The notes beneath the pieces were generated by a model. It made no database searches and had not been told where the DNA came from. It saw only the letters and a program-made list of their open reading frames with translations. The translations under genes and the position numbers were made by a program. From positions 1 to 33,598 of the forward strand of contig CANRPS010000013.1 in NCBI GenBank assembly GCA_947632585.1: a stretch of DNA of 33,598 nucleotides, read 5' to 3'. Positions 9,405 through 17,592 of this stretch are shown here, in pieces; position 1 is the first letter of the stretch; each line of letters starts with the position of its first letter. The stretch is from an uncultured Clostridia bacterium (GTDB lineage Bacteria > Bacillota > Clostridia > TANB77 > CAG-508).

Positions 9405-9858
9405 TTAATTTCCCTTTAAAGCAATTTGTATTTTTCTATCAGCATCTTTTTTAGCAATGTCTTGACGTTTGTCATAAAGCTTTTTACCTTTACCAACGCC
9501 TAATTCTAATTTTACCAAAGAACCTTTAAAATAAAGTGAAATAGGAACTAAAGAATAACCTTGAGTTTTTATTTTTCCGAACAATTTATTAATTTCAGAT
9601 TTATTCAGCAATAGTTTTCTATCTCTTAAAGGATCTTTATTATAAATATTACCAAATTCATAAGGACTTATATGCATTCCAATAACAAAACATTCACCAT
9701 TTTTTATAGTTGCAAAAGAATCCTTTAAATTTACTTTACCATTTCTAATGGATTTTATTTCAGTTCCGTGCTAAAACAATACCACATTCAATTTTATCGA
9801 TAATGTTATAATTGTGATATGCATTAGGATTTTTAGCAATAATTTTTATATTTTCCAT
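9405..9858 (-). CDS. smpB: SsrA-binding protein SmpB, read through a CGGA +1 shift
   Basis: SmpB binds tmRNA and delivers it to stalled ribosomes for trans-translation. The ATG at 9858-9856 has AAAGGA upstream and begins [17 protein letters not shown], the family start. The upstream frame reads CGIVLA, then CGG AAC TGA. Skipping the C at 9768 gives GGA (Gly31) and continues [17 protein letters not shown], an invariant family block. The C-terminus has the hallmark [11 protein letters not shown]. The restored product is 150 residues, a normal length. Without the shift only about 32 residues are made, so the protein needs recoding. That a ribosome-rescue factor depends on a presumably slow codon is notable. 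The gene is transcribed alone, with its own promoter and the terminator shared with pyk. Confidence 0.93.
9765..9768 (-). other. CGGA +1 frameshift site in smpB
   Basis: The minus strand reads GCA CGG AAC TGA in the upstream frame. Skipping the C gives GCA GGA ACT GAA (Ala-Gly-Thr-Glu), matching the conserved SmpB GTE motif. The 0-frame stop comes two codons after CGG. Confidence 0.87.
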
Positions 9859-9890
9859 ATTTAAATTCCTTTATATTTATATGTAATACT

Positions 9891-9919
9891 ATTTTAGCAT
9901 ATAAAAAATATGTTTACAA
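9891..9919 (-). promoter_or_regulatory. Promoter of smpB
   Basis: On the minus strand TTGTAA (9919-9914) and TAAAAT (9896-9891) are spaced by 17 bp, with TGC just before the -10 (extended -10). Confidence 0.65.
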
Positions 9920-10020
9920 GCAGAGAAACTTAATTTGTATAAAATATATTGCAGAAAAAAGATTTTTATGATATACCTATAAAGATAATTTAAAGATGAA
10001 AGACTATAAAGAGGGAAAAA

Positions 10021-10617
10021 ATGAATATATTAGTAAGTAGTTTAAAACATATAAAATTAGTTATGAAACATAAATGGATTGTATTTAAACTTTCTTGTAG
10101 ATTGGGAATACCATTTAGAGGTTTAGTACATGATCTATCTAAATTCTCCATTACAGAATTAGGAGAAAGCATGAAATATTATAAAGGAAGTATAAGCCCA
10201 ATTAATATTTGTAAAAAAGAAATTGGATATTCTGAAGCATGGCTTCACCACAGAGGAAGAAATAAACATCATGAAGATTATTGGTTTGATTTGTTTTGCC
10301 CATGTGTAGCACCTATTATACCATATAAATATGTTGCAGAAATGATATGTGATAAATTATCAGCAAGCATGGTTTATAATGGAAAAAATTGGAAACCATA
10401 TATGGAATGTGAATATTGGGATAGAGCAAAAAAATTTACTATTTTAAATCCTAAAGTGGAAAAAATGCTTACAGAAACATTTAGACAAGTTAAAGATAAT
10501 GGGTTAAATGAAACATTAACAAAGAAAAATATAAAAAGTTTATATAAAAAATACTGCATAGATGATAAAACTAAGTATAAATATGAATTCCATGGTGAAT
10601 GGAAAGAAGTGGATTAA
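10021..10617 (+). CDS. DUF5662 family protein
   Basis: A 198-residue soluble protein resembling the DUF5662 family of Firmicutes and phage proteins; its function is unknown. Conserved-looking His/Asp clusters are VHDLSKFSITE (about residues 37-47) and WLHHRGRNKHHEDYW (about 75-89). They look like metal ligands and recall HD-type hydrolases, but that is inference. GAGGG lies 6 nt before the ATG. The HIT gene follows 12 bp later with its Shine-Dalgarno overlapping this stop, so the two are cotranscribed. Confidence 0.72.
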   Translation: MNILVSSLKHIKLVMKHKWIVFKLSCRLGIPFRGLVHDLSKFSITELGESMKYYKGSISPINICKKEIGYSEAWLHHRGRNKHHEDYWFDLFCPCVAPIIPYKYVAEMICDKLSASMVYNGKNWKPYMECEYWDRAKKFTILNPKVEKMLTETFRQVKDNGLNETLTKKNIKSLYKKYCIDDKTKYKYEFHGEWKEVD

Positions 10618-10629
10618 TTGGAGGAAAAT

Positions 10630-11094
10630 ATGGAAAAACTAACTCCGAAAGACTTAATTGATAAGGGAATATGTCCTACCTGTTATGATAAAGAACATGA
10701 AAATGTTTTATATGGAGATAATTCATCAAAAATGTTATTTCAAAATGATTTATTTGAATGTTTTTTGGTAGGGAACCCAAGGGCAGAAGGTCATACTATT
10801 ATAATTAGTAAAAAACACTATAAAGATATGATGGAAATTCCAGACGATTTATGTGAAGAAATTTTTATCTTTGCAAAAAAAGTTATGAATATATTGAAAG
10901 ATGTCTATCATTCTGAAAGTGTTTATTTATGCACAATGTGTGATGGACCAATGAATCATTTTCATATTCAACTTATACCAAGATATGATTATGAAAAAAG
11001 AGGCTCAAAAAATTTTGTGAAAGAAAGAAAAGAATATATAGAAAACAAAGAAAAGATTGAAAAGATAAGAACTTTATTGGGATATAATAAATAA
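10630..11094 (+). CDS. HIT-family nucleotide hydrolase/transferase
   Basis: A 154-residue member of the histidine-triad superfamily, acting on nucleotide phosphoesters or phosphoramidates. The motif reads NHFHIQLIPRY, that is H-x-H-x-Q instead of H-x-H-x-H. The second His is the expected nucleophile, and Gln in the third place is also seen in GalT-type members. An N-terminal CPTC (about residues 13-16) suggests a zinc site. NPRAEGHTIIISKKH is the typical preceding strand. ATG 10630 is preferred over the in-frame TTG 10618 because GGAGG (10620-10624) sits just before it. The exact substrate is unknown. Confidence 0.85.
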   Translation: MEKLTPKDLIDKGICPTCYDKEHENVLYGDNSSKMLFQNDLFECFLVGNPRAEGHTIIISKKHYKDMMEIPDDLCEEIFIFAKKVMNILKDVYHSESVYLCTMCDGPMNHFHIQLIPRYDYEKRGSKNFVKERKEYIENKEKIEKIRTLLGYNK

Positions 11095-11122
11095 TAATTA
11101 AAATAAAAAGGAGATTTTTATT

Positions 11123-12046
11123 ATGAAAGAAGAAAAAAAAGCAACTAGACAAAGTTATGGAGAAGCTTTAGCAATTTTAGGCGAAAAATATAAAGACATA
11201 ATTGTACTAGATGCAGATTTATCAGGAGCAACTAAAACTTCAATTTTTGCTCAAAAATTTCCGGAAAGATTTTTTGATATGGGAATAGCAGAAGCAAATA
11301 TGATTGGAACTGCTGCAGGACTTGCTACAACTGGCAAAATAGCATATGCGAGTACATTTGCAGTGTTTGCAGCTGGAAGAAGCTATGACCAAATAAGGAC
11401 AAGTGTATGTTATCCCAATTTAAATGTAAAGATATGTGCAACACATGCAGGAATAACAGTTGGAGAAGATGGTGCTACACATCAAATGCTAGAAGATATA
11501 AGCATGATGAGATGTTTGCCTAACATGAAAGTTTTAAGTCCATCAGATGATATAGAAACTAGATGGGCAATAGAAGAAGCATATAGAGAACCAGGACCTG
11601 TATATGTTAGATTATCTCGTATGGCAACACATATAATTTATGATGAAACGCAAAAATTTGAATTTGGGAAAATGATTCAAATAGGTGATGGAACAGATGG
11701 AACAATTTTTGCAACTGGAGATGTGCTTCAAGAGGCTATTAAGGCACAAGAAGACTTAAAAAAGAAAAATATAAATGTTAGAGTTATAGATGTTCACACA
11801 ATAAAGCCAATTGATGAAGAAATGATTATAAAATGTGCAAAAGAAACTAAAAGATTAATTTCGATAGAAGATCATAGTGTAATAGGTGGTTTAGGTTCAG
11901 CAATTTCAGAAGTACTTACATCTAAAATGCCTGTAAAATTAGAACGTATGGGAATAAATGATGAATTTGGTAAATCAGGAAAAGCAGAGGAACTATTACA
12001 TTATTATAATCTAGATGCAGAAGCAATAATAAAAAAATTTATATAA
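11123..12046 (+). CDS. Transketolase, C-terminal subunit
   Basis: A split transketolase half of 307 residues. The pyrimidine-binding domain has FFDMGIAEANMIGTAAGLA with the catalytic Glu, GITVGEDGATHQ and LEDISMMRCLPNM. The C-terminal domain follows, with VIDVHTIKPID and IEDHSVIGGLGSA. The N-terminal TPP/Mg-binding half (GDG-N30-N motif) is normally encoded immediately upstream in Clostridia. Here the upstream neighbours are a HIT protein and a DUF5662 protein, so the partner must lie elsewhere. It would work in the non-oxidative pentose phosphate pathway; a DXS-like role cannot be excluded. AAAAGGAG lies before the ATG. Confidence 0.88.
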   Translation: MKEEKKATRQSYGEALAILGEKYKDIIVLDADLSGATKTSIFAQKFPERFFDMGIAEANMIGTAAGLATTGKIAYASTFAVFAAGRSYDQIRTSVCYPNLNVKICATHAGITVGEDGATHQMLEDISMMRCLPNMKVLSPSDDIETRWAIEEAYREPGPVYVRLSRMATHIIYDETQKFEFGKMIQIGDGTDGTIFATGDVLQEAIKAQEDLKKKNINVRVIDVHTIKPIDEEMIIKCAKETKRLISIEDHSVIGGLGSAISEVLTSKMPVKLERMGINDEFGKSGKAEELLHYYNLDAEAIIKKFI

Positions 12047-12123
12047 TTAACGAAAATTCACAATAAAGACATAAAATTAATATATAATATACAAAAATAT
12101 ATATGCCTGTTATGGAGGTAAAA

Positions 12124-14706
12124 ATGTTAGAATTAAAAGATATAAGGAAAGTTTATATAACTGGTGATGAAAAGGTTGAAGCTTTAAAAGGTATAAACTT
12201 AAAATTTAGAAAATCAGAATTTGTATCTATTTTAGGTCAAAGCGGATGTGGAAAAACAACTCTATTAAATATAATTGGAGGACTAGATAGATATACAAGT
12301 GGTAATTTAATAATAAATGGAAAGTCTACAAAAGACTTTAAAGATAGAGACTGGGATGCATATAGAAATTATTCTGTAGGCTTTATTTTCCAAAGCTATA
12401 ATTTAATAGGACACCAAAGCGTTCTTTCAAATGTAGAACTTGCATTAACAATTGCTGGAATATCTAAAAAAGAAAGAAGAAAAAGATCAATAGAGGCCTT
12501 AAAAGAAGTGGGATTAGAAGATCAAATTTATAAAAAACCGAATCAATTATCTGGAGGTCAAATGCAAAGAGTTGCAATAGCAAGAGCATTAGTAAACAAT
12601 CCAGATATAATTCTAGCAGATGAACCAACAGGAGCATTAGACACAAAAACAAGTGTACAGGTAATGGAAATCTTAAAAAAGATTTCAAAAGATAAATTAA
12701 TAATTATGGTCACACATAATTCTGATTTAGCTTCAAAATATTCAAGTAGAATTGTAAAAATATTGGATGGAAAAATAACAGAAGATTCAAACCCTGTAAC
12801 AGATGAAGAACAAGAGAAACAAGAACAAAAAAAATACAAAAGAACATCTATGAAATTTTTTACAGCATTTAAATTAAGTTTAACAAATTTAATGACAAAA
12901 AAAGCAAGAACTATACTTACTTCTTTTGCAGGAAGTATTGGTATTATTGGAATTGCACTTATTCTTGCAATTTCTAATGGAATACAAAATTATATAGATA
13001 GAGTAGAAGAAGACACTTTATCATCATACCCATTAACAATAGAAGATACAACAATAGATATGTCAAGTATGATGGAAACAATGATGGGAGAAGTAGACTT
13101 AGAAAATGAAGAAAGAGAAGATGGAAAAGTATATTCATTAGATGTTATGAATGATATGATAAGTGTATTTTCTAATAAAGTAGAAACAAATAATTTAGCA
13201 GAACTTAAAAAACATATAGAAGAAACTGATAATGAAATAAAAAATAATAGTAATGCAGTAGAATATGGTTATAATTTAACTTTAAATTTATATAAAGAAA
13301 ACACTGATAATGGAGTAGTTAAAGTTAATCCAAGTACAGTTTTAGATAGTTTAGGAATGGGCGAAATGGCAAGTACAAATCAAATGATGGGTATGTCAGT
13401 TGCTTCAATGGACGTATGGTCTGAATTATTAGACAATAACGATTTATTAAAATCACAATATAATTTAATTGCAGGTAAGTTTCCAGAAAACTTTAATGAA
13501 GTTGTATTAATTGTTGATGAAAACAATGGCATAAGTGATTATACTCTTTACACATTAGGATTAAAAGATCAATCAGAGCTTAAAGACAAAATGAAAAAAA
13601 TGCAAAATGGAGAAACAATAGAAAAAACAGAAACTACAAGTTATGATTATGATGAATTAATAGGGCTATCATATAAATTAATTTTAAATCCAGATTATTA
13701 TCAAAAAGAAAATGGAGTTTGGATTGATAAATCAAAAAATGATGACTATATGAAAGAAAAAATAAAAGAGGCAGAAACTATAAAAGTTGTTGGAATTATT
13801 AAACCAAATGATCAATCAGTTGCAGTATCAAGTGCAGGAATAATAGGATATACTAAGGGATTAAAAGAATATGTGATAAATAAATCAAATGAAGCAGATA
13901 TTGTAAAAGAACAAAAAGAAAATGAAAACACAAATATATTTTCAGGTATGGAATTCCCAACAGAGGAAACAAAAGACCAAATGACATCTAACAATATGAC
14001 ACAAGAACAAATGGCAAAAATGCAAAATCTTTCAAATGAAGAAATTGCAGCATTAATGGAGGCATATACTGAAAATGCAAATGCAAGTTATGAAAAAAAT
14101 CTTGAAAAACTTGGAGCAGTTAACTTAGATGAGCCATCTTCAATTAGTATTTATCCTAAAGATTTTGATTCAAAAGACAGAATTATTGAAGCAATAGAAG
14201 ATTATAATCAGAAACAAAAAGATGATGGAAAAGAAGAAAACACTATAAATTATACAGATGTTGTTGGAACAATGATGAAATCTGTAAGTAGGATTGTAAA
14301 TATTGTAAGTTATGTATTAATAGCATTTGTTGCAATTTCATTAATAGTTTCTTCAATTATGATTGGTATTATAACATATATATCAGTATTAGAAAGAACA
14401 AAAGAAATTGGAATATTAAGAGCGATTGGAGCATCTAAAAAAGATATCTCAAGAGTATTTAATGCAGAAACTTTAATTGTAGGATTAATTGCAGGATTAA
14501 TTGGAATAGGAGTTACTATTCTTTTGACAATACCTATAAATAGTGTAATTTATTCATTAACAGGAGTTATAATAACTACTTCTGTACCACTTGTTGCAGG
14601 TATAGTTTTAGTTATATTAAGTGTAATTTTAACATTAATAGGAGGACTAATTCCATCAAGAATTGCAAGTAAGAGAGATCCAGTAATTGCTTTAAGAACA
14701 GAATAA
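12124..14706 (+). CDS. MacB/FtsX-type ABC transporter, ATPase fused to permease
   Basis: An ATPase domain fills residues 1-230: GQSGCGKTT, LSGGQMQR, IILADEPTGALD and VTHNSDLA. It is fused to an FtsX/MacB permease. A first membrane segment at about 265 (SIGIIGIALILAISNGIQ) is followed by a large extracytoplasmic domain of about 400 residues. Three C-terminal membrane segments follow, with VLERTKEIGILRAIGAS between the first two and ending in RIASKRDPVIALRTE. Such proteins export peptides or work as mechanotransmission systems with outside partners. Part of the outer domain is Met-rich, with several MM/QM pairs near residue 420 and again near 620-650. ATG 12124 is chosen because GGAGG (12114-12118) precedes it; an in-frame ATG at 12103 lacks a site. 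860 residues. Confidence 0.88.
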   Translation: MLELKDIRKVYITGDEKVEALKGINLKFRKSEFVSILGQSGCGKTTLLNIIGGLDRYTSGNLIINGKSTKDFKDRDWDAYRNYSVGFIFQSYNLIGHQSVLSNVELALTIAGISKKERRKRSIEALKEVGLEDQIYKKPNQLSGGQMQRVAIARALVNNPDIILADEPTGALDTKTSVQVMEILKKISKDKLIIMVTHNSDLASKYSSRIVKILDGKITEDSNPVTDEEQEKQEQKKYKRTSMKFFTAFKLSLTNLMTKKARTILTSFAGSIGIIGIALILAISNGIQNYIDRVEEDTLSSYPLTIEDTTIDMSSMMETMMGEVDLENEEREDGKVYSLDVMNDMISVFSNKVETNNLAELKKHIEETDNEIKNNSNAVEYGYNLTLNLYKENTDNGVVKVNPSTVLDSLGMGEMASTNQMMGMSVASMDVWSELLDNNDLLKSQYNLIAGKFPENFNEVVLIVDENNGISDYTLYTLGLKDQSELKDKMKKMQNGETIEKTETTSYDYDELIGLSYKLILNPDYYQKENGVWIDKSKNDDYMKEKIKEAETIKVVGIIKPNDQSVAVSSAGIIGYTKGLKEYVINKSNEADIVKEQKENENTNIFSGMEFPTEETKDQMTSNNMTQEQMAKMQNLSNEEIAALMEAYTENANASYEKNLEKLGAVNLDEPSSISIYPKDFDSKDRIIEAIEDYNQKQKDDGKEENTINYTDVVGTMMKSVSRIVNIVSYVLIAFVAISLIVSSIMIGIITYISVLERTKEIGILRAIGASKKDISRVFNAETLIVGLIAGLIGIGVTILLTIPINSVIYSLTGVIITTSVPLVAGIVLVILSVILTLIGGLIPSRIASKRDPVIALRTE

Positions 14707-14721
14707 TTATAAAACTTATAA

Positions 14722-14768
14722 GGATTCATTAAATATAGAATTTTAATTCTTATTTAATGAATTCTTTT
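14722..14768 (+). terminator. Terminator after the MacB-like gene
   Basis: Arms 14722-14735 and 14751-14764 form a 14-bp stem with one G-U pair, enclosing a smaller inner stem, and TTTT follows at 14765. Confidence 0.7.
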
Positions 14769-14781
14769 AAATGGAGGAAAA

Positions 14782-15669
14782 ATGATAACATTAAACAAAT
14801 GTAATATATGTCCTAATATGTGTAATATAAATAGAAATAATGGAGAGATAGGTAGATGTAAAAGTACTGATAAAGTTAAAATTGCTTTATATAGCATACA
14901 TAATTTTGAAGAACCATGTATTAGTGGAAAAAATGGATCTGGAACTATATTTTTTTCAAATTGTAACTTAAATTGTGTCTTTTGCCAAAATTACGAAATA
15001 AGTCAACTAGGAAAGGGAAAAGAATATAGTATAGATGAACTTGCTAATATTTTTATAGAACAACAAGAAAAAGGAGTAGAAAATATTAATTTAGTAACAC
15101 CTACAAGTTATGTACTTCAAATTATAGAAGCAATAAAAATAGCAAAGAAAAATGGACTTACAATTCCTATTATTTATAATACTAATTCATATGAAAATGT
15201 AGAAACCATAAAATTGCTAGAAGGTTATATTGATGTATATTTACCTGATTTAAAATATGTAGATGATAAATTAGCAAAAAAATATTCTGATGCAAATAAC
15301 TATTTTAATTTAGCAACAGAAGCAATTAAAGAAATGATAAAACAAGTAGGAGAACCTAAATTTGATGAAAATGGAATTATAAAAAAAGGTGTTATCATAA
15401 GACATCTAGTTTTACCAAATAATATAGAAAACAGTAAAAAGGTTTTAAAATGGATTAAAGAAAATTTATCTAATCAAATTTATGTAAGTGTTATGGCACA
15501 ATATTTTCCTACTTATAAAGCAAAAGAAATAGAAGAACTAAACAGAAAATTAACAAAAGAGGAGTGGGAAGAAATAGAAAACTATATTGATGATTTAAAT
15601 ATAGAAAATGGATATATACAGGAATTAGGAGAGCATGAAGAAGAATATGTACCTAATTGGGATATATAA
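14782..15669 (+). CDS. PflX-like radical SAM protein (COG1313)
   Basis: A 295-residue radical SAM protein. The cluster motif is CNLNCVFCQN (about residues 64-73), CxxxCxxC. An N-terminal group CNICPNMC, followed by GRC, is a second possible metal site. These proteins are named putative pyruvate-formate-lyase activating enzyme (PflX), but the target is unproven and no formate lyase gene is near. VTPTSYVLQIIEA and VYLPDLKY are typical of the family. GGAGG sits about 5 nt before the ATG. The gene stands alone between a terminator and a convergent gene. Confidence 0.87.
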   Translation: MITLNKCNICPNMCNINRNNGEIGRCKSTDKVKIALYSIHNFEEPCISGKNGSGTIFFSNCNLNCVFCQNYEISQLGKGKEYSIDELANIFIEQQEKGVENINLVTPTSYVLQIIEAIKIAKKNGLTIPIIYNTNSYENVETIKLLEGYIDVYLPDLKYVDDKLAKKYSDANNYFNLATEAIKEMIKQVGEPKFDENGIIKKGVIIRHLVLPNNIENSKKVLKWIKENLSNQIYVSVMAQYFPTYKAKEIEELNRKLTKEEWEEIENYIDDLNIENGYIQELGEHEEEYVPNWDI

Positions 15670-15770
15670 TTAAAATCTTGTAGAACTAAACACTCTTCGA
15701 AAATATAAAATCATAAATAGTTTTATACGATTAAAATAGTTTTTTGTTTTATTAATTTTTGTAAATAAAT

Positions 15771-15804
15771 ATAAACCACTTCAATGAAATTTGAAGTGGT
15801 TTAT
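15771..15804. terminator. Bidirectional terminator between convergent genes
   Basis: A perfect 14-bp stem (15771-15784 with 15791-15804) with a 6-nt loop and AT-rich flanks lies between the radical SAM gene (+) and the FxLYD-type gene (-). Confidence 0.8.
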
Positions 15805-15806
15805 AT

Positions 15807-16274
15807 TTATTGTGCTTTTTCTAAAACAATATCATAAGCATTTATTAAATCATAAGATGTAGTTGAAATAAGAGGTGTAGTTGCTCCTGGCTCTAATGAT
15901 GGTACATTTACTGGTATAGATAATAGTTCATTTCCATTTTTATCAAGTATTCTTATATTAAGAGTATATCCACCTTGAACTGAATCTGATATATTTTTAA
16001 TAGTCCCAACTAAAGAAGTAGTATTACTAGTTCTTTGAAGCAAATTAATATCACTTATTTGAATTCCTTCAAATAGTTTATCCTCATGTAATTTACTACT
16101 AGTATTTTCTTTGATTCCATTTGAATATTCACTTACAAATTCATCAACTTGTTTAGGTTTATCTTTATTTTTTATTTTTATAGTTATAATTACTCCAACT
16201 ACTATAACAACTATAATAGCTAATATATATATAGGAATTAAATTTTTCTTTTTGTGCATTTCACTTCTGCTCAT
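15807..16274 (-). CDS. Membrane-anchored extracytoplasmic protein, FxLYD-like domain
   Basis: A 155-residue protein. Lys-rich residues precede one hydrophobic helix (about 12-33, IPIYILAIIVVIVVGVIITI) acting as signal anchor. The outside part has the beta-sandwich pattern TSLVGTIKNISDSVQGGYTL, followed by DKNGNELLSIPVNVPSLEPG, which resembles FxLYD/DUF3426-type domains. Its function is unknown; such proteins are often exported adhesion or stress proteins. AGGGG lies 6 nt before the ATG. A consensus promoter (16349-16321) precedes it. Confidence 0.75.
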   Translation of the reverse strand: MSRSEMHKKKNLIPIYILAIIVVIVVGVIITIKIKNKDKPKQVDEFVSEYSNGIKENTSSKLHEDKLFEGIQISDINLLQRTSNTTSLVGTIKNISDSVQGGYTLNIRILDKNGNELLSIPVNVPSLEPGATTPLISTTSYDLINAYDIVLEKAQ

Positions 16275-16320
16275 ATTATCCCCTCCAATCTAAATTTTTT
16301 ATAAAAACCTCTAGATATAT

Positions 16321-16349
16321 ATCTTAATACACAATTATTTATATGTCAA
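16321..16349 (-). promoter_or_regulatory. Promoter of the FxLYD-like gene
   Basis: On the minus strand TTGACA (16349-16344) and TAAGAT (16326-16321) are spaced by 17 bp. Confidence 0.65.
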
Positions 16350-16469
16350 TGAAAATCAACACATTTTTTATCGTAACACATTTTAATAAAAAAAATATAA
16401 TATATATAAGAAAACGAATTTTTAGCAAAAATTAGCTAGAAATACCCAAAAAATAAGGAGGGGTTTTAA

Positions 16470-16886
16470 GTGGAAAATTGTAATTGTTCAAAAGGAACTA
16501 ATATAGTTGGTTCTATATTAGAAGTTATTATAAGTATAATACTTGCAGTAGTAGTAGGAGTTTTATTTTCAAATGGAGTAATTACAACTTTAACTAATTT
16601 TGTAATAATAGCTTTAGTAACATCAGTAATATCATTATTAATATTGATAAGTTCATTATATATTGCAAATATTATAGAAGGTTGTCAAATAAAAAAATGT
16701 ACAAACAGAATAAATACAAGTTTGCTTGTATCATCAATAGGTGGAATAATAGTAGGAGCAATAGCTTTAACTATTAGTATAGCAACAGCAACAATTGCCT
16801 CAATACTTGCAGTATCATTTGTAACATTTTTCTTTATATGGAATTTATTATCTATTATTTCATTAATTTTATGTTTAAGTAAATAA
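16470..16886 (+). CDS. Small four-helix membrane protein, function unknown
   Basis: 138 residues that I do not assign to a named family. A short Cys-containing N-terminus (MENCNCSKGTN) precedes four hydrophobic segments at about 12-34, 40-66, 84-108 and 112-136. A short hydrophilic loop, EGCQIKKCTNR, lies between the second and third. The four cysteines in the N-terminus and loop could form a pair of disulfides or a metal site; that is speculation. It starts at GTG 16470, about 7 nt after AAGGAGGGG. A TATAAT at 16396-16401 may be its -10, but no clear -35 is seen. It ends at a strong terminator, so it is monocistronic. Confidence 0.75.
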   Translation: MENCNCSKGTNIVGSILEVIISIILAVVVGVLFSNGVITTLTNFVIIALVTSVISLLILISSLYIANIIEGCQIKKCTNRINTSLLVSSIGGIIVGAIALTISIATATIASILAVSFVTFFFIWNLLSIISLILCLSK

Positions 16887-16903
16887 AACTAAGTGTGATA
16901 TAG

Positions 16904-16954
16904 AAAAGGAATAAAATGTTTATCATATTAATAAACAAATTTATTCCTTTTTTT
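16904..16954 (+). terminator. Strong intrinsic terminator
   Basis: Outer arms 16904-16915 and 16940-16951 (12 bp) and inner arms 16917-16923 and 16931-16937 (7 bp) form a long hairpin. It runs into a T-tract of seven (16948-16954). Confidence 0.85.
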
Positions 16955-16981
16955 ATGCACAAAAAATAAATACAATTAACT

Positions 16982-17026
16982 TAAAAATCTAGACATTTAA
17001 TATAAAATATGATATAAAAATCTAGA
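16982..17026. repeat. Direct repeat TAAAAATCTAGA, two copies
   Basis: Identical 12-mers occur at 16982-16993 and 17015-17026, 33 bp apart or about three helical turns. They lie in the upstream region of the small multidrug export gene. A paired operator is possible; chance in AT-rich DNA is also possible. Confidence 0.4.
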
Positions 17027-17056
17027 AAAATATTAATTTAAACTAGGAGAAAAAAC

Positions 17057-17572
17057 ATGAGTGAAAAATTGGTAAATGCAATTATAGGAGCATTTGGAGG
17101 AATGACAGCATTAACATTTGGAAAAGAAATATTGGTATTTATAATATCTTTATTACCAATATTAGAATTAAGAGGTGGATTAATTGCAGCTGCACTTTTA
17201 GGACTAGACCCAATACCAAGCTATATAATTAGTATAATAGGAAACTTATTACCTATACCATTTATATTATTACTAATAAACAAAATATTAAATTGGATGA
17301 GAAAAAGTAAACATCTAAAAAAAATAGCAAATTGGTTAGATTCAAAAGTTGAAAAGCACAAAGGGCAAATAGAAAAATATGGGTATTTAGGAATAATACT
17401 TTTTGTTGGAATACCACTTCCAGGAACAGGTGCATGGACAGGATCATTAATAGCATCAGTATTAAATATGGATAAAAAGAAAACTTTTTTAGCAGTAATA
17501 GTAGGAGTATTTATAGCAAGTATAATAATGATGCTTTTATCATATGGAATTTTAGCTAATATAGTAAAATAA
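17057..17572 (+). CDS. Small multidrug export family membrane protein (COG2426)
   Basis: 171 residues resembling the Sm_multidrug_ex family (PF06695), whose export role is weakly supported. Conserved blocks are LPILELRGGLIAA (about residues 34-46), IIGNLLPIPFILL and GIPLPGTGAWTGS (about 121-133). About four membrane segments are seen, the last two flanking NMDKKK. An AGGAG site lies before the ATG. It leads a run of closely spaced genes (two glycosyltransferases, polA, lytic transglycosylase, DUF4116 gene) with gaps of 8-20 bp, likely one operon ending at 24572. Confidence 0.85.
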   Translation: MSEKLVNAIIGAFGGMTALTFGKEILVFIISLLPILELRGGLIAAALLGLDPIPSYIISIIGNLLPIPFILLLINKILNWMRKSKHLKKIANWLDSKVEKHKGQIEKYGYLGIILFVGIPLPGTGAWTGSLIASVLNMDKKKTFLAVIVGVFIASIIMMLLSYGILANIVK

Positions 17573-17592
17573 TTTTATAGAAAGAAAAAAAT

